Shown here piece by piece: positions 7,812 to 16,734 of a stretch of DNA of 51,163 nt. The notes beneath the pieces are model-generated. The model made no database searches, had not been told where the DNA came from, and saw nothing but the letters and a program-made list of their open reading frames with translations. A program made the position numbers and the translations under genes. Numbering within the stretch: the stretch's first letter is position 1; every line of letters begins with the position of its first letter. Origin of the DNA: Bacteroidales bacterium (GTDB lineage Bacteria > Bacteroidota > Bacteroidia > Bacteroidales > UBA932); the NCBI GenBank assembly GCA_015060395.1, contig SUYP01000021.1, forward strand, positions 1 to 51,163, in the 5' to 3' direction.

Positions 7812-9185
7812 ATAGTTATGAAATTCGGCGGCACGTCCGTCGCAAATTTCGAGGCGATTACCAGAGCTATCTTCATCATAGGTGGAAGACTGGACAAGAA
7901 GCCTGTAGTGGTAGTGTCGGCGTTGTCGAAGGTAACGGATCTTCTTTATAGGATTTCCGATGCGGCAGCGTCAAGGAATGTGGCTGAGACAAAGCAGCTT
8001 ATGAATGAACTCAGAAGCCGTCACGTGAATCTGGCGTCGGATCTTCTGGAGCAGAGTCCTGCATTAAGGGAGAATGCGGTGGGTCGTGTGAACGCCATCT
8101 GCGATACTCTGGAGGAACTGGTAAATGCAGTATGTGCGGTAGGTGAGCTTTCCGACAGGAACAAGGCCATAATCATCTCGAACGGTGAGTTGCTTTCATC
8201 GACGATAATATGCTTCGTGATGAACGCAAAGGGCATCAGGACGAACTTCATAGATGCCCGCAAGATGATGATCACCAGCAATGAATACCTCAAGGCAGAG
8301 CCTGATGTGAATGAAATCATTTCAAGGGTTCCGGGTATGATCGACGAGTCGTTCAAGGGTATGGATGCGGTCATAACTCAGGGATTCATCGGCTCCAATC
8401 ACAGCGGTGAGCAGACTGTGCTGGGACGCGGCGGATCGGATTATTCCGCTTCCCTCATAGGAATGGCGATCGATGCAGAGAGGATCGAAATATGGACAGA
8501 CGTTGACGGAGTCCGTTCAGCCGACCCTCGTAAGGTGGAGAATACTAAGTATCTTGAGAAGATTTCTTTCGAAGAGGCAGCCGAGATGGCTCATTTCGGT
8601 GCAAAGGTCCTTCATCCTCTGACCATCGAGCCGGCAGTGAAGAAGAATATTCCGATCTATGTGCTCAACTCTATGAATCCTTCAGGAAAGGGTACTGCGA
8701 TTCTTCGCAACGAACTTATCGAGGATGGAGTCAAGTCGGTGTCTTTCAAGGAGAATATACGTGTGATCAATATATTCTCGATGAAGATGATCAATACTTC
8801 CGGCTTCCTCCGCCGTGTCTTCGAGATTTTCAGTGAGAGCAGGGTTTCTGTCGATCTTATCAGTACCTCAGAGGCCAATATTTCCGTTACTGTCGATGCT
8901 TCGGAGAAGATAGACAAGGTAGTGGAGCAGCTTTCTGAATTTGCTGATGTGATCGTAGATGATGATAAGTCGCAGGTGTCGGTAATCGGTAAGAACATCG
9001 TGCGTCTGAACGGTATGCTCAAGAAGACATTCGCCCCTCTGAAGAGGACCAATGTGTATATGATCTCGCAGGGAGCATCATTCGTCAATATCAGCTTTGT
9101 GGTTGACCGTGAGGAACTTACCGAGGTGGTTAAGGACCTCCATTATCACCTTTTCGAGGTAGAGGAAGAACTTGAGCAGTTTTAA
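7809..9185 (+). CDS. lysC: Aspartate kinase, monofunctional
   Basis: Phosphorylates aspartate, the first step toward lysine, threonine and methionine. The kinase motif KFGGTSV starts at residue 5. GRGGSDYSA (about residue 208) is the second conserved nucleotide-binding stretch, and the WTDVDGVRSADPR segment is typical. The C-terminal 150 residues hold two ACT domains for amino-acid feedback. At 458 residues it lacks a homoserine dehydrogenase domain. The start codon is embedded in a 14-bp inverted repeat (7774-7787 with 7803-7816), which could bury the ribosome-binding region in a hairpin. dapB starts 3 bp after the stop. Confidence 0.96.
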   Translation: MIVMKFGGTSVANFEAITRAIFIIGGRLDKKPVVVVSALSKVTDLLYRISDAAASRNVAETKQLMNELRSRHVNLASDLLEQSPALRENAVGRVNAICDTLEELVNAVCAVGELSDRNKAIIISNGELLSSTIICFVMNAKGIRTNFIDARKMMITSNEYLKAEPDVNEIISRVPGMIDESFKGMDAVITQGFIGSNHSGEQTVLGRGGSDYSASLIGMAIDAERIEIWTDVDGVRSADPRKVENTKYLEKISFEEAAEMAHFGAKVLHPLTIEPAVKKNIPIYVLNSMNPSGKGTAILRNELIEDGVKSVSFKENIRVINIFSMKMINTSGFLRRVFEIFSESRVSVDLISTSEANISVTVDASEKIDKVVEQLSEFADVIVDDDKSQVSVIGKNIVRLNGMLKKTFAPLKRTNVYMISQGASFVNISFVVDREELTEVVKDLHYHLFEVEEELEQF

Positions 9186-9188
9186 GAT

Positions 9189-9857
9189 ATGAAGTTATTT
9201 ATCAGCGGATACGGAAAAATGGGCAGGATGATCGAGAAGATCATTCTTGACAGAGGTCTGGATTATGCAGGATGGACCGAGGCAGTGACTGAAACCGACC
9301 CTGCTCTTGCAAAGGAATGCGTATGCATAGATTTCACCACTCCTGCGGCAATAAGGGAGAACTACAGGTTTCTGGCAGAGAATTTCAAGGCTGTGGTCAT
9401 CGGTACTACCGGCTGGGCCGACATAAAGGAAGAGGTTATCTCTTACTTTGAGAAATGCGGAACTCCGATGATATGGGCATCCAATTTTTCCATCGGCGTG
9501 AATGTGTTCTTTGCTGTCACAGACTATATTTCGAAGATGTTGGGTGAAACCGGAGGATACAGCCCTTATATGATTGAGATGCATCATTGCCACAAACTGG
9601 ATGCACCGAGCGGTACAGCCAGGTCTCTGGCAGATATCGTTGACGCCAATATGTATGTAAAGACTGACATACAGTCGGTCCGTTGCGGTGAGATTCCGGG
9701 GATACATACAATAGGGTTCGAGGGCTTGAATGACCGTATAACCCTCAGCCACGAGGCTTTTTCACGCAATGGCTTTGCTGCGGGGGCGGTTGAGGCGGCT
9801 TTGAGGACAGAAGGCCTGGACGGAGTTCGTGAATTCCGGGATGTCATCCTTAAATAG
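9189..9857 (+). CDS. dapB: 4-hydroxy-tetrahydrodipicolinate reductase
   Basis: NAD(P)H-dependent reduction of hydroxytetrahydrodipicolinate, the second committed step to diaminopimelate. Visible motifs are the Rossmann start SGYGKMGRM, GTTGW, NFSIGVN, and the catalytic EMHHCHKLDAPSGTA. At 222 residues it is shorter than the roughly 270 of E. coli DapB, because the region between the Rossmann glycines and GTTGW is compact. It sits 3 bp after lysC and is separated from dapA by a short repeat cluster. Confidence 0.95.
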   Translation: MKLFISGYGKMGRMIEKIILDRGLDYAGWTEAVTETDPALAKECVCIDFTTPAAIRENYRFLAENFKAVVIGTTGWADIKEEVISYFEKCGTPMIWASNFSIGVNVFFAVTDYISKMLGETGGYSPYMIEMHHCHKLDAPSGTARSLADIVDANMYVKTDIQSVRCGEIPGIHTIGFEGLNDRITLSHEAFSRNGFAAGAVEAALRTEGLDGVREFRDVILK

Positions 9858-9858
9858 T

Positions 9859-9924
9859 AACATCATCCCGAGAATAACATCATCCCGAGAATAATAATGT
9901 CATCCCGAGCTTGTCGAGGGATCT
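9859..9924 (+). repeat. Intergenic ATCCCGAG repeats before dapA
   Basis: AACATCATCCCGAGAAT occurs twice in tandem (9859-9875 and 9876-9892). A longer relative follows at 9899-9924, reading GTCATCCCGAG, then CGAGGGATCT. The last unit belongs to the same general type as those at 16623, 41897, 43442 and 44634 and ends 14 bp before the dapA start. Confidence 0.75.
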
Positions 9925-9938
9925 AAATAGAAAAATTG

Positions 9939-10826
9939 ATGAACAATATAAATCTTAAAGGATGCGGTACTGCGCTCGTCACACCTTTCCGTAATGGTGA
10001 GGTGGATTATGAGGCTTTTGCAGCTTTGGTGGATCATCAGGTGGAAGGGGAAGTCGATTTCCTCGTGCCTCTGGGTACTACAGGCGAGACCCCTTGTCTT
10101 TCCGATGAAGAGAAGATAAAGGTACTGACTCTTGCCAAGGAACGTTCGTGCGGAAAACCGGTTGTAGCCGGAGTGGGAACGAATTCCCTTGAGCATACAT
10201 TGGCCAATATAAGGCTGCTGGAGCCTCACGGTGTGGATGTATTCCTTGTGGTGGTCCCATATTACAACAAGCCGCCGCAGGAGGGAATGTACCGTTATTT
10301 CAAGGCTGTGGCCGAAGCTACATCAAAGCCGGTCCTGCTATATAATGTGCCGGGACGTACCGGAGCCAATCTTGAGGCGGAGACCACGCTCAGGCTTGCG
10401 CAGATAGATAATATAATCGGCATAAAGGAAGCTTCCAGCAACAGAGGCCAGATCCTCAAGATCATTGAAGGCCGTCCGGAAGGATTTCTTGTCCTGAGCG
10501 GAAACGACGACGAGACCTTCCCGCTTATGAAGGCAGGTGCTGACGGCGTGATCAGCGTGGCTTCAAATATAGCCCCTGCGCTGGTGGCGGAGCTTGCTCA
10601 CGCGATGATGGAAGGAAAGATAGAGAAGGCGGCTGGTCTTCACGAGAAGCTTTCACCTTTGTTCCGCAACTGCTTTGTGGAGAGCAATCCGATTCCGGCG
10701 AAGGCTGGCCTCGCGGCGATGGGTATGATGCAGAATGAACTTCGTCTGCCTCTGGTTCCGTCGCAGCAGAAAACGTATGACCTTATGGTACAGACCATCA
10801 GGGATTTAGGTATCAATATCGACTGA
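9939..10826 (+). CDS. dapA: 4-hydroxy-tetrahydrodipicolinate synthase
   Basis: Condenses pyruvate with aspartate semialdehyde. I place the start at ATG 9939, not the upstream in-frame TTG at 9936. Family signatures are [10 protein letters not shown] near the N-terminus, the substrate loop [14 protein letters not shown], the YNVPGRTG motif carrying the catalytic tyrosine, and the Schiff-base lysine in IGIKEAS. Its 295 residues are normal for the family. dapD begins 2 bp after the stop, so the two are probably translated together. Confidence 0.97.
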   Translation: MNNINLKGCGTALVTPFRNGEVDYEAFAALVDHQVEGEVDFLVPLGTTGETPCLSDEEKIKVLTLAKERSCGKPVVAGVGTNSLEHTLANIRLLEPHGVDVFLVVVPYYNKPPQEGMYRYFKAVAEATSKPVLLYNVPGRTGANLEAETTLRLAQIDNIIGIKEASSNRGQILKIIEGRPEGFLVLSGNDDETFPLMKAGADGVISVASNIAPALVAELAHAMMEGKIEKAAGLHEKLSPLFRNCFVESNPIPAKAGLAAMGMMQNELRLPLVPSQQKTYDLMVQTIRDLGINID

Positions 10827-10828
10827 TT

Positions 10829-11599
10829 ATGACAGAAAAGGAAAATTTTTATAATACCATCGACGATCTGGAAAGCGGCAGGATCAGGGTCGCCGAGAAG
10901 GTGGACGGACAGTGGAAGGTAAATTCTTGGGTGAAGGAAGTCATCCTTTCAGGATTCCGTCTCGGTAAGCTTGAGGATATGTCCCAGGGTCAGTTTTCAT
11001 TCTTTGACAAGGATACTATCCCTGCAAGGACATTTACGGCTGAAAACGGTGTGCGCATAGTCCCGGGAGGAAGCAGCGTGCGTTCAGGTGCATATCTCGC
11101 GCCTTCTGTGATTATGATGCCGCCTGCGTATGTCAATATAGGCGCGTACGTTGACGAGGGCACTATGATAGATTCCCACGCATTGGTGGGATCCTGTGCA
11201 CAGGTGGGCAAGAATGTGCATCTTTCTGCGGCTTCGCAGCTTGGCGGCGTTCTGGAGCCTGTAGGAGCTCTTCCGGTCATCATCGAGGACAATGTGTTCA
11301 TCGGCGGAAACTGCGGCATCTATGAAGGAACCATCGTCAAGGAGAATGCGGTCATAGGCACAGGTGTGATCATCAATGCCTCTACCGCTATCTTCGATGC
11401 GACTACTGGGGAGTATATCAGAGCGAACGAAAACGGCCAGATGGTCGTTCCGGCAGGTGCTGTCGTAGTGGCTGGAAGCCGTCCTGTCAGCAAGGGACTC
11501 GGTGCGGAGCAGGGGATACATCTGTATTGCCCGGTGATCGTGAAATATCGTGACGAAAAGACTTCCGGTTCGATTACATTGGAGGATATGCTTCGATAA
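10829..11599 (+). CDS. dapD: Tetrahydrodipicolinate N-succinyltransferase
   Basis: Transfers succinate from succinyl-CoA to tetrahydrodipicolinate and so commits the cell to the succinylase branch. It is a left-handed beta-helix protein. The hexapeptide-repeat stretch runs through [37 protein letters not shown] and [18 protein letters not shown], the last being a DapD hallmark. It is 256 residues. Many Bacteroidetes use the one-step DapL route instead. Here the presence of dapD and a downstream aminotransferase argues for the four-enzyme succinylase route. Confidence 0.94.
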   Translation: MTEKENFYNTIDDLESGRIRVAEKVDGQWKVNSWVKEVILSGFRLGKLEDMSQGQFSFFDKDTIPARTFTAENGVRIVPGGSSVRSGAYLAPSVIMMPPAYVNIGAYVDEGTMIDSHALVGSCAQVGKNVHLSAASQLGGVLEPVGALPVIIEDNVFIGGNCGIYEGTIVKENAVIGTGVIINASTAIFDATTGEYIRANENGQMVVPAGAVVVAGSRPVSKGLGAEQGIHLYCPVIVKYRDEKTSGSITLEDMLR

Positions 11600-11623
11600 A
11601 GATCCTTAAGAAGAATCTTTGGT

Positions 11624-12808
11624 ATGTACGACAATAAGTTTTCAGAGGACGTCGGTTCCTTTTTCAGATCCCCCGTCAGAGAAATATTCAAAAGGGTGGA
11701 TCTGAATGCGATATATTCATTTGCCGGCGGCTATCCTTCTGCAGATACTTTCCCTTTGGAAGAGATCAGGCAGACTATGTCCGACGTTATCGGGAAATAT
11801 GGCGGTCAGGCCTTCCAATATGGTGCTACCCAGGGAGTTATGCAGCTTCGCCAAGCTGTGGCGGAGAGATATTCCGTGCCGGTTGAAAGGGTGCAGATAA
11901 CATCTTCATCGCAGCAAGGCATAGATGTATGCACAAGGGTGCTTGTCGATCCGGGCGATGTGATCCTGACTTCCAGCCCGTCATATCTCGGGGCTCTCCA
12001 GTCTTTCCGTTCATATCGTGCTGATATAAGGGGAATCGCCCACCGTGAGAGAATCGAAGATTACAGAAGGGCGTACGAGGAAACGATCGCAAGCGTAAAG
12101 GCAGAAGGCAGGAAGATAAAGTTCCTGTATATGATTCCGGATTTCCAGAATCCTTCAGGAGAGTCGCTGACTTTCGAGGAGAGGAAGATGCTGACGGAGC
12201 TTGCGAGGACGCACGGTTTCCTGATAGTCGAGGACAGCCCGTACAGGGAACTGAGGTATGAGGGGGAGGATGTTCCTACTATGTATTCTATTGATCCTGA
12301 TGTGGTTATTCATCTTGGCTCCTTTTCCAAGATCTTTGCTCCAGGATTCAGACTCGGCTGGGCTATAGCGCATCCCGATATCCTTGACAAGATATATGTC
12401 TGCAAGCAGTCGCTGGATCTTTGCCCTCCGGTCTTCGACCAGTATGTGGCGGCGGAGTTCCTCAAGAGCGGACGACTTGACGCGAATCTGAAGAAAAGCA
12501 TTGAGCTGTATAAGGGCAAGCGAGATCTTCTTCTGTCCCTTCTTGAGCAGTATATGCCGGAAGGCGTCAGATGGACACATCCGGAAGGTGGACTTTTCCT
12601 ATTTCTGACGATGCCAGAAGGATTTGATGCCGTCAGGTTCTATGACACCGCTCTTGATGCAGGTGTGGCATACGTCGCAGGAGAGTTTTTCCATCCTGAT
12701 GGAAGCGGCAAGAATACGATGAGGATGAATTTTTCGTTTATGACGCATCAGCGTATCACCGAGGGAGTGAAGCTTCTTGCGGAAATATTGCGCAAACAAC
12801 AGAATTAA
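11624..12808 (+). CDS. PLP-dependent class I/II aminotransferase, probable DapC role
   Basis: A 394-residue fold-type I aminotransferase close to the 2-aminoadipate/LysN-like group, without the GntR-type DNA-binding domain of MocR proteins. Visible features are FAGGYPSADTFP, FQYGATQG, DFQNPSGESL, the PLP-binding DSPYREL, and the Schiff-base lysine in GSFSKIFAPGFRLGW. Its place between dapD and dapF suggests it makes N-succinyl-diaminopimelate from the keto acid. That role is inferred from context; a branched-chain or aromatic substrate cannot be excluded. dapF starts 1 bp after its stop. Confidence 0.82.
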   Translation: MYDNKFSEDVGSFFRSPVREIFKRVDLNAIYSFAGGYPSADTFPLEEIRQTMSDVIGKYGGQAFQYGATQGVMQLRQAVAERYSVPVERVQITSSSQQGIDVCTRVLVDPGDVILTSSPSYLGALQSFRSYRADIRGIAHRERIEDYRRAYEETIASVKAEGRKIKFLYMIPDFQNPSGESLTFEERKMLTELARTHGFLIVEDSPYRELRYEGEDVPTMYSIDPDVVIHLGSFSKIFAPGFRLGWAIAHPDILDKIYVCKQSLDLCPPVFDQYVAAEFLKSGRLDANLKKSIELYKGKRDLLLSLLEQYMPEGVRWTHPEGGLFLFLTMPEGFDAVRFYDTALDAGVAYVAGEFFHPDGSGKNTMRMNFSFMTHQRITEGVKLLAEILRKQQN

Positions 12809-12809
12809 G

Positions 12810-13640
12810 ATGAAGATCAGACTGTATAAATATCAGGGCGCAGGCAATGATTTCCTGATCGCAGACAACAGAGACGGCTTGATAGAGCTTGCACCGGCGC
12901 AGATCGCCTCGGTGTGTGACCGCCGTTATGGAGTCGGTGCCGACGGACTGATGCTGCTGGAGGCAAGCGACCGTTATGATTTCCGTATGACATATTATAA
13001 TTCCGACGGATCGGGAGGTATGATGTGCGGAAACGGAGGACGGTGCATAGTGGCTTTTGCCGCAGATATGGGTCTGGATCATTTTGATTTCGAGGCGGCT
13101 GACGGATTCCATACAGCTCAGATACTTAGGGATGAAAATGGCGTCAAGACAGTGCGTCTGAAGATGAAGGATGTATCGGAAATATGCCGTTACGATGCCT
13201 TGGAAGGGGTTTCGGTGCCTTCGGAGGGCTATTTTCTCGATACCGGCACAAGACATTACGTGCGTTTTGTAAAGGGGCTGAAGGAGTATGACATAGTTTC
13301 TGAAGGTCGTGACATCAGATATAATGCAGAGCAGCTTCTGCCCGTAGGAGCGAATGTGAACTTCATCGAACCGGCCGATGGGGTCATCAATGTCCGCACA
13401 TACGAGAAGGGCGTTGAGGATGAGACTTATGCCTGTGGAACCGGAATCGTAGCGTCGTGCATAGCTGCCTTCGATGCCGGCGTAGAGCCGTCGGCTGCAG
13501 GTCAGGACGGAAGGGTGCACTATGATGTAAATGCAAAGAAAGACGTGCTGGCTGTGGATTTCCTTCCGGATTTACCTGCCTGTGACGTCTGGCTTACCGG
13601 TCCGGCAGTCTATGTGGCGGAAATCTTATATAGGTTTTAA
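12810..13640 (+). CDS. dapF: Diaminopimelate epimerase
   Basis: Interconverts LL- and meso-diaminopimelate, the form used for peptidoglycan and for lysine. Both catalytic cysteines are visible in MMCGNGGRC and YACGTGIVAS, and the N-terminus KYQGAGNDF is typical. I start it at ATG 12810, one base after the aminotransferase stop, rather than at the in-frame ATG 12777 inside that gene. This gives 276 residues. It is the last gene of the lysine run: a new promoter lies at 13653. Confidence 0.96.
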   Translation: MKIRLYKYQGAGNDFLIADNRDGLIELAPAQIASVCDRRYGVGADGLMLLEASDRYDFRMTYYNSDGSGGMMCGNGGRCIVAFAADMGLDHFDFEAADGFHTAQILRDENGVKTVRLKMKDVSEICRYDALEGVSVPSEGYFLDTGTRHYVRFVKGLKEYDIVSEGRDIRYNAEQLLPVGANVNFIEPADGVINVRTYEKGVEDETYACGTGIVASCIAAFDAGVEPSAAGQDGRVHYDVNAKKDVLAVDFLPDLPACDVWLTGPAVYVAEILYRF

Positions 13641-13652
13641 TCAGATAATTAT

Positions 13653-13660
13653 TAACTTTG
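13653..13660 (+). promoter_or_regulatory. -7 box for the DUF4465 gene
   Basis: TAACTTTG matches TAnnTTTG, 44 bp before the ATG. A small CCGC/GCGG hairpin (about 13668-13678) lies in the 5' leader. Confidence 0.65.
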
Positions 13661-13704
13661 TGTCCGGCCGCATTGCGGTCTGACTATGAATAACGGATTA
13701 TATT

Positions 13705-14451
13705 ATGAAAATAAGCAGAATCATCGCTGTTGCAGCAGCGGCAATTTCAGTAATTTCGTGTCTTGATTTGGGCTCTACAAACAAAAGCACATATCAGCTT
13801 CATACCTCTTTTGACTATCAGAATGTATTGAGATCCGACAGCCTTTATTTTGACAACCAGAATGGAGAAGGATTCGGATGGATGTCTATGGTAGGATATT
13901 GGAATGATATTTTCTTCTGTCACAAGGTATCAGCCGACAAAAGTATGTTCTTAGGAGGATTCATCCTGTCAGGACTGAAGGGTGCAGGCAGCGGAGATCC
14001 GTATTATGATTCATTCAGAGTGAATTCAGGTGCTGGTCTTGGAGGCTCTCCTATATACGCGGTCTTCTGTGAGGATCCGGATAAGAGACTTATGCCTGAG
14101 AAGCATTGGTATTTCATTCAGAAAGATTTCGGAACCTGCCATCCTGTGGCTTGTTATGTTAATAATACGACCGCTGTTGTAAAGGCTGTTAAAGAGAAAT
14201 TCACGGTCGGTGACAGGCTGACTCTCAAGGTTACAGGATATCTTGACAATGCCAAGACCGGTGAGGCTCAGATCTCATTGGCAGACTTTTCGGCTCAGAA
14301 GGATTCCATTGTCGTGAACTGGACTCCGTTCAAGCTGGATGCATTGGGATCGGTCGATCGTCTTGAGTTCAGTATGCATTCGACCAAGGAGGGCATCCCT
14401 TCATATTTCTGTATGGACAGTATGTACAATAATATTGCTCTTGAATATTAA
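13705..14451 (+). CDS. DUF4465-type lipoprotein
   Basis: A 248-residue lipoprotein with a signal peptide ending in lipobox SVISC, about residue 19. The body fits DUF4465: a YVNNTT motif near the middle, an ADF strand, and the C-terminal LEFSMHSTKEG then YFCMDSM. The family is predicted to be a beta-sandwich exported protein and its function is unknown. It has its own promoter. The DUF975 gene follows after 8 bp, which suggests co-transcription. Confidence 0.75.
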   Translation: MKISRIIAVAAAAISVISCLDLGSTNKSTYQLHTSFDYQNVLRSDSLYFDNQNGEGFGWMSMVGYWNDIFFCHKVSADKSMFLGGFILSGLKGAGSGDPYYDSFRVNSGAGLGGSPIYAVFCEDPDKRLMPEKHWYFIQKDFGTCHPVACYVNNTTAVVKAVKEKFTVGDRLTLKVTGYLDNAKTGEAQISLADFSAQKDSIVVNWTPFKLDALGSVDRLEFSMHSTKEGIPSYFCMDSMYNNIALEY

Positions 14452-14459
14452 TCTGTCTT

Positions 14460-15128
14460 ATGAAGACTAATCAGGAATTCAAGAACGCAGCCTTGGCTTC
14501 CCTGAAAGGCAACTGGGCTCCCGTACTTGTGGCTACCATCATAATGATATCTGTGATATTCATCTTTATGGGGCCATATTCTGCCTTATCGACTCTTGCC
14601 GTGAACGGTAAGACAGTGTCGGTGACATTTGCGGCCATATCATACGCTATGTTTGCCTTTGGCTCGCTTCTGGTGTTCTCACCGATGAGTGTCGGCTACA
14701 GTTATGCCTTGTACCAGCTTCAGTCTGCCGGTGATCAGAGAGTGACTGGGAATACTTTTAGAAACGGCTTCAGGACATATTTGCGCAATGTCTGGGGAAT
14801 GTTCCTTATGGGATTGTTCGTAAATCTGTGGTCATTGCTCCTGATTGTGCCAGGTTTCATCAAGATGTATGCGTATGCTCTGACCCCTTATATCCTGATC
14901 GATCATCCGGAACTGTCCGCAAATCAGGCTATAAATCTGAGCAAGAAGATGATGAAAGGGCATAAATTCGATCTATTCTTCCTCCATCTCAGCTTTATAG
15001 GATGGGGGATCATCTCTATCTTCACCCTATGCATCGGCCTGATCTGGCTTGTTCCATATATGACGACGGCTCAGGCTGCATTCTATCAGGAAGTGAAGAA
15101 CGAGTATATATCCATTAATAACAACTAA
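14460..15128 (+). CDS. DUF975 family integral membrane protein
   Basis: A 222-residue protein with four to six hydrophobic segments, at about 20-40, 58-82, 115-140 and 175-210. It begins KTNQEFKNAALASLKGNW, the usual amphipathic start of DUF975 proteins, and ends with a membrane pair typical of the family. The function is unknown. The short membrane ORF after it begins 12 bp downstream and reads the same way. Confidence 0.8.
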   Translation: MKTNQEFKNAALASLKGNWAPVLVATIIMISVIFIFMGPYSALSTLAVNGKTVSVTFAAISYAMFAFGSLLVFSPMSVGYSYALYQLQSAGDQRVTGNTFRNGFRTYLRNVWGMFLMGLFVNLWSLLLIVPGFIKMYAYALTPYILIDHPELSANQAINLSKKMMKGHKFDLFFLHLSFIGWGIISIFTLCIGLIWLVPYMTTAQAAFYQEVKNEYISINNN

Positions 15129-15140
15129 TATTCTGACATT

Positions 15141-15314
15141 ATGATTTCATTTATCATCTGGCTCATTGGAGTCATCTGCTGCATCTGGTGTATCAAGGAT
15201 GTATGGACAAAGAAGCAGGACACAATAATCAAGATCCTCCTCACTATCGCACTCTTGTGCTTCAGCTGGATCGGTCTTGCCGTGTATTATTTCATTCTTA
15301 AGGACAGACTTTAA
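15141..15314 (+). CDS. Small two-helix membrane protein, 57 residues
   Basis: The protein begins MISFIIWLIGVICCIWCIKD and ends in YYFILKDRL. It has two hydrophobic helices (about 2-18 and 31-53) separated by a charged loop with KKQD. It lies 12 bp after the DUF975 gene, which also encodes a membrane protein, so co-expression is likely. The layout resembles small two-helix phospholipase-D-nuclease-N-type or immunity-like membrane proteins, but I cannot assign a family. Its stop codon overlaps the rimM stop on the other strand. Confidence 0.65.
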   Translation: MISFIIWLIGVICCIWCIKDVWTKKQDTIIKILLTIALLCFSWIGLAVYYFILKDRL

Positions 15315-15856
15315 AGAAGTCCTGCAGGAATCTGCATTATGATTTCCTGATACTCCGGATCGACGGACAGGATAAGATCTTCGTGGAGCGGTATCATTAC
15401 TGCTCCACTTTCTGTTTCCACCTCTATGCAAGGATTGTTCGGTATGTCGATGAAGTCTGTGACCTCTCCGATTTCCTCGACTTCCATCTCTTCGCTGTCT
15501 TCAGATCCCTCTACAGGTGAAAGCAGCATCCATCCGATGAGTGCGGCATAACCGTCCTCCTCCAGCGACAATTCAGGCAGATTGCTTTCTTCGATATATA
15601 TTGCCTTGCCTGTGATCTCTTCGGCATCTTCCATTGAACAGATGTCGGTCAGGCGTACAAGGGCCTTGGAATTGCCCCTCTTTGTGAATGATTCGATAAA
15701 AAAAGGAACCGGCAGTCCATCGAAAACGATGAACACCGGTTCATTTAAGTTGATATCTTCAGGAGCGATTTCGCGGAAGCCCATAACAAGCTCCCCATCG
15801 GTACCGTTAGATTTCAATACCTGGGCTATCTGCTGCAAGTTGTCGTAACCTGCCAT
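15311..15856 (-). CDS. rimM: Ribosome maturation factor RimM
   Basis: RimM binds S19 and assists maturation of the 30S head. The N-terminal barrel carries QQIAQVLKSNGTDGEL, the diverged form of the usual GxxxGxxGxx motif. The C-terminal PRC-barrel includes LIGWMLL and MIPLHEDLIL. I start it at ATG 15856 (181 residues), because the longer frame would run back into rpsP. Gene order rpsP-rimM, 7 bp apart, is the normal bacterial arrangement. trmD and rplS, often next, are absent. The acidic stretch between the domains is EGSEDSEEMEVEEIGEV. Confidence 0.88.
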   Translation of the reverse strand: MAGYDNLQQIAQVLKSNGTDGELVMGFREIAPEDINLNEPVFIVFDGLPVPFFIESFTKRGNSKALVRLTDICSMEDAEEITGKAIYIEESNLPELSLEEDGYAALIGWMLLSPVEGSEDSEEMEVEEIGEVTDFIDIPNNPCIEVETESGAVMIPLHEDLILSVDPEYQEIIMQIPAGLL

Positions 15857-15863
15857 AGCGGAA

Positions 15864-16424
15864 TTAAGCCTCAGTGTTCTCAGCCTCAGCCTCTGCGGCA
15901 GCAGCTTCTTGAGAAGCCTTCTCAGCAGCGGCAGCCTCGGCAGCTGCACGTGCAGCCTCCTCAGCCTCAGCCTTTCTCTTAGCGATAGCCTCAGCTCTCT
16001 CCTGATTTACCTTAGCCTCAGCCTCTACTGCAGACTTTCTTGCAGCAGCTGCGTCCTTTCTAAGACCCTCTTTCTTTGCGCTTACCTTGGCAGCCTTCTC
16101 AGACTTCCAAGCAGCGAGCTTAGCGTCAGCCTGCTCCTGTGTGAGAGCACCCTTCTTTACACCACCCTGGAGATGCTTTGCAAGAAGTACACCCTCGTAT
16201 GAGAGGATACGCTTTGCAGTTGGGGTAGGCTGTGCACCTACGTTGAGCCAAGCAAGAGCACGCTCGTTGTTGAGAACGATTGTTGCAGGGTTTGTGTTAG
16301 GGTTGTAAGAGCCGATCTGCTCGATGAAACGACCATCACGAGGTGAACGTGAGTCTGCCACTACAATGTGGAAGAATGCGAAATTCTTCTTACCGTGGCG
16401 CTGAAGACGAATTTTAACAGCCAT
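15864..16424 (-). CDS. rpsP: 30S ribosomal protein S16 with long Ala/Glu/Lys-rich tail
   Basis: Residues 1 to about 90 are canonical S16, beginning [20 protein letters not shown] and including [14 protein letters not shown] and [12 protein letters not shown]. The remaining 95 residues are a low-complexity, highly charged, probably helical tail rich in Ala, Glu and Lys. Such tails are known on Bacteroidetes S16, and their role is unclear. The 186-residue total is about twice the E. coli length. Its promoter lies at 16489-16519 on the minus strand. Confidence 0.96.
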   Translation of the reverse strand: MAVKIRLQRHGKKNFAFFHIVVADSRSPRDGRFIEQIGSYNPNTNPATIVLNNERALAWLNVGAQPTPTAKRILSYEGVLLAKHLQGGVKKGALTQEQADAKLAAWKSEKAAKVSAKKEGLRKDAAAARKSAVEAEAKVNQERAEAIAKRKAEAEEAARAAAEAAAAEKASQEAAAAEAEAENTEA

Positions 16425-16488
16425 TGTTAATCTGTTTTAATAAAGTTTAATAATAATACCTACGTTTTCCTACCCGAGGAAAAGCGCG

Positions 16489-16519
16489 CAAAGATATTAT
16501 TTTTTTTTCTGATATGCAA
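16489..16519 (-). promoter_or_regulatory. Promoter of rpsP-rimM
   Basis: The -7 box TATCTTTG (16489-16496, minus strand) is preceded 20 bp upstream by TTG (16517-16519). This is the expected Bacteroidetes layout. The leader to the start codon is about 64 nt. Confidence 0.7.
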
Positions 16520-16597
16520 TAAATGCCATAACTTTCTTTCCCTGAGCGTTTTTTACAGTTCTCTTTAGCGTATTTTGTCGTTCACCTTAGCGTCTTT

Positions 16598-16649
16598 TCT
16601 GTCATCCTGAACTTTTTTTTCTGTCATCCTGAGCGTTAGCGAAGGATCT
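16598..16649 (+). repeat. Paired GTCATCCTGA repeats between rpsP and tRNA-Leu
   Basis: TCTGTCATCCTGA occurs at 16598-16610 and 16620-16632. The second is a fuller unit ending GCGAAGGATCT at 16649. TTAGCG also recurs at about 16565, 16588 and 16635. Apart from the two divergent promoters, the 310-bp gap 16425-16734 holds nothing else that I can identify. Confidence 0.65.
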
Positions 16650-16684
16650 TTTTACAATTTTTTCAAAAAAATATTGCAGAAAAA

Positions 16685-16715
16685 TTTGCAGTTTAAAAAT
16701 ATTGTCGTACCTTTG
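16685..16715 (+). promoter_or_regulatory. Promoter of tRNA-Leu
   Basis: The -33 box TTTG (16685-16688), a 19-bp spacer and the -7 box TACCTTTG (16708-16715) match the Bacteroidetes consensus. The tRNA begins 19 bp after the -7 box. Confidence 0.85.
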
Positions 16716-16734
16716 CAATCCCAAAACAAAAGAA

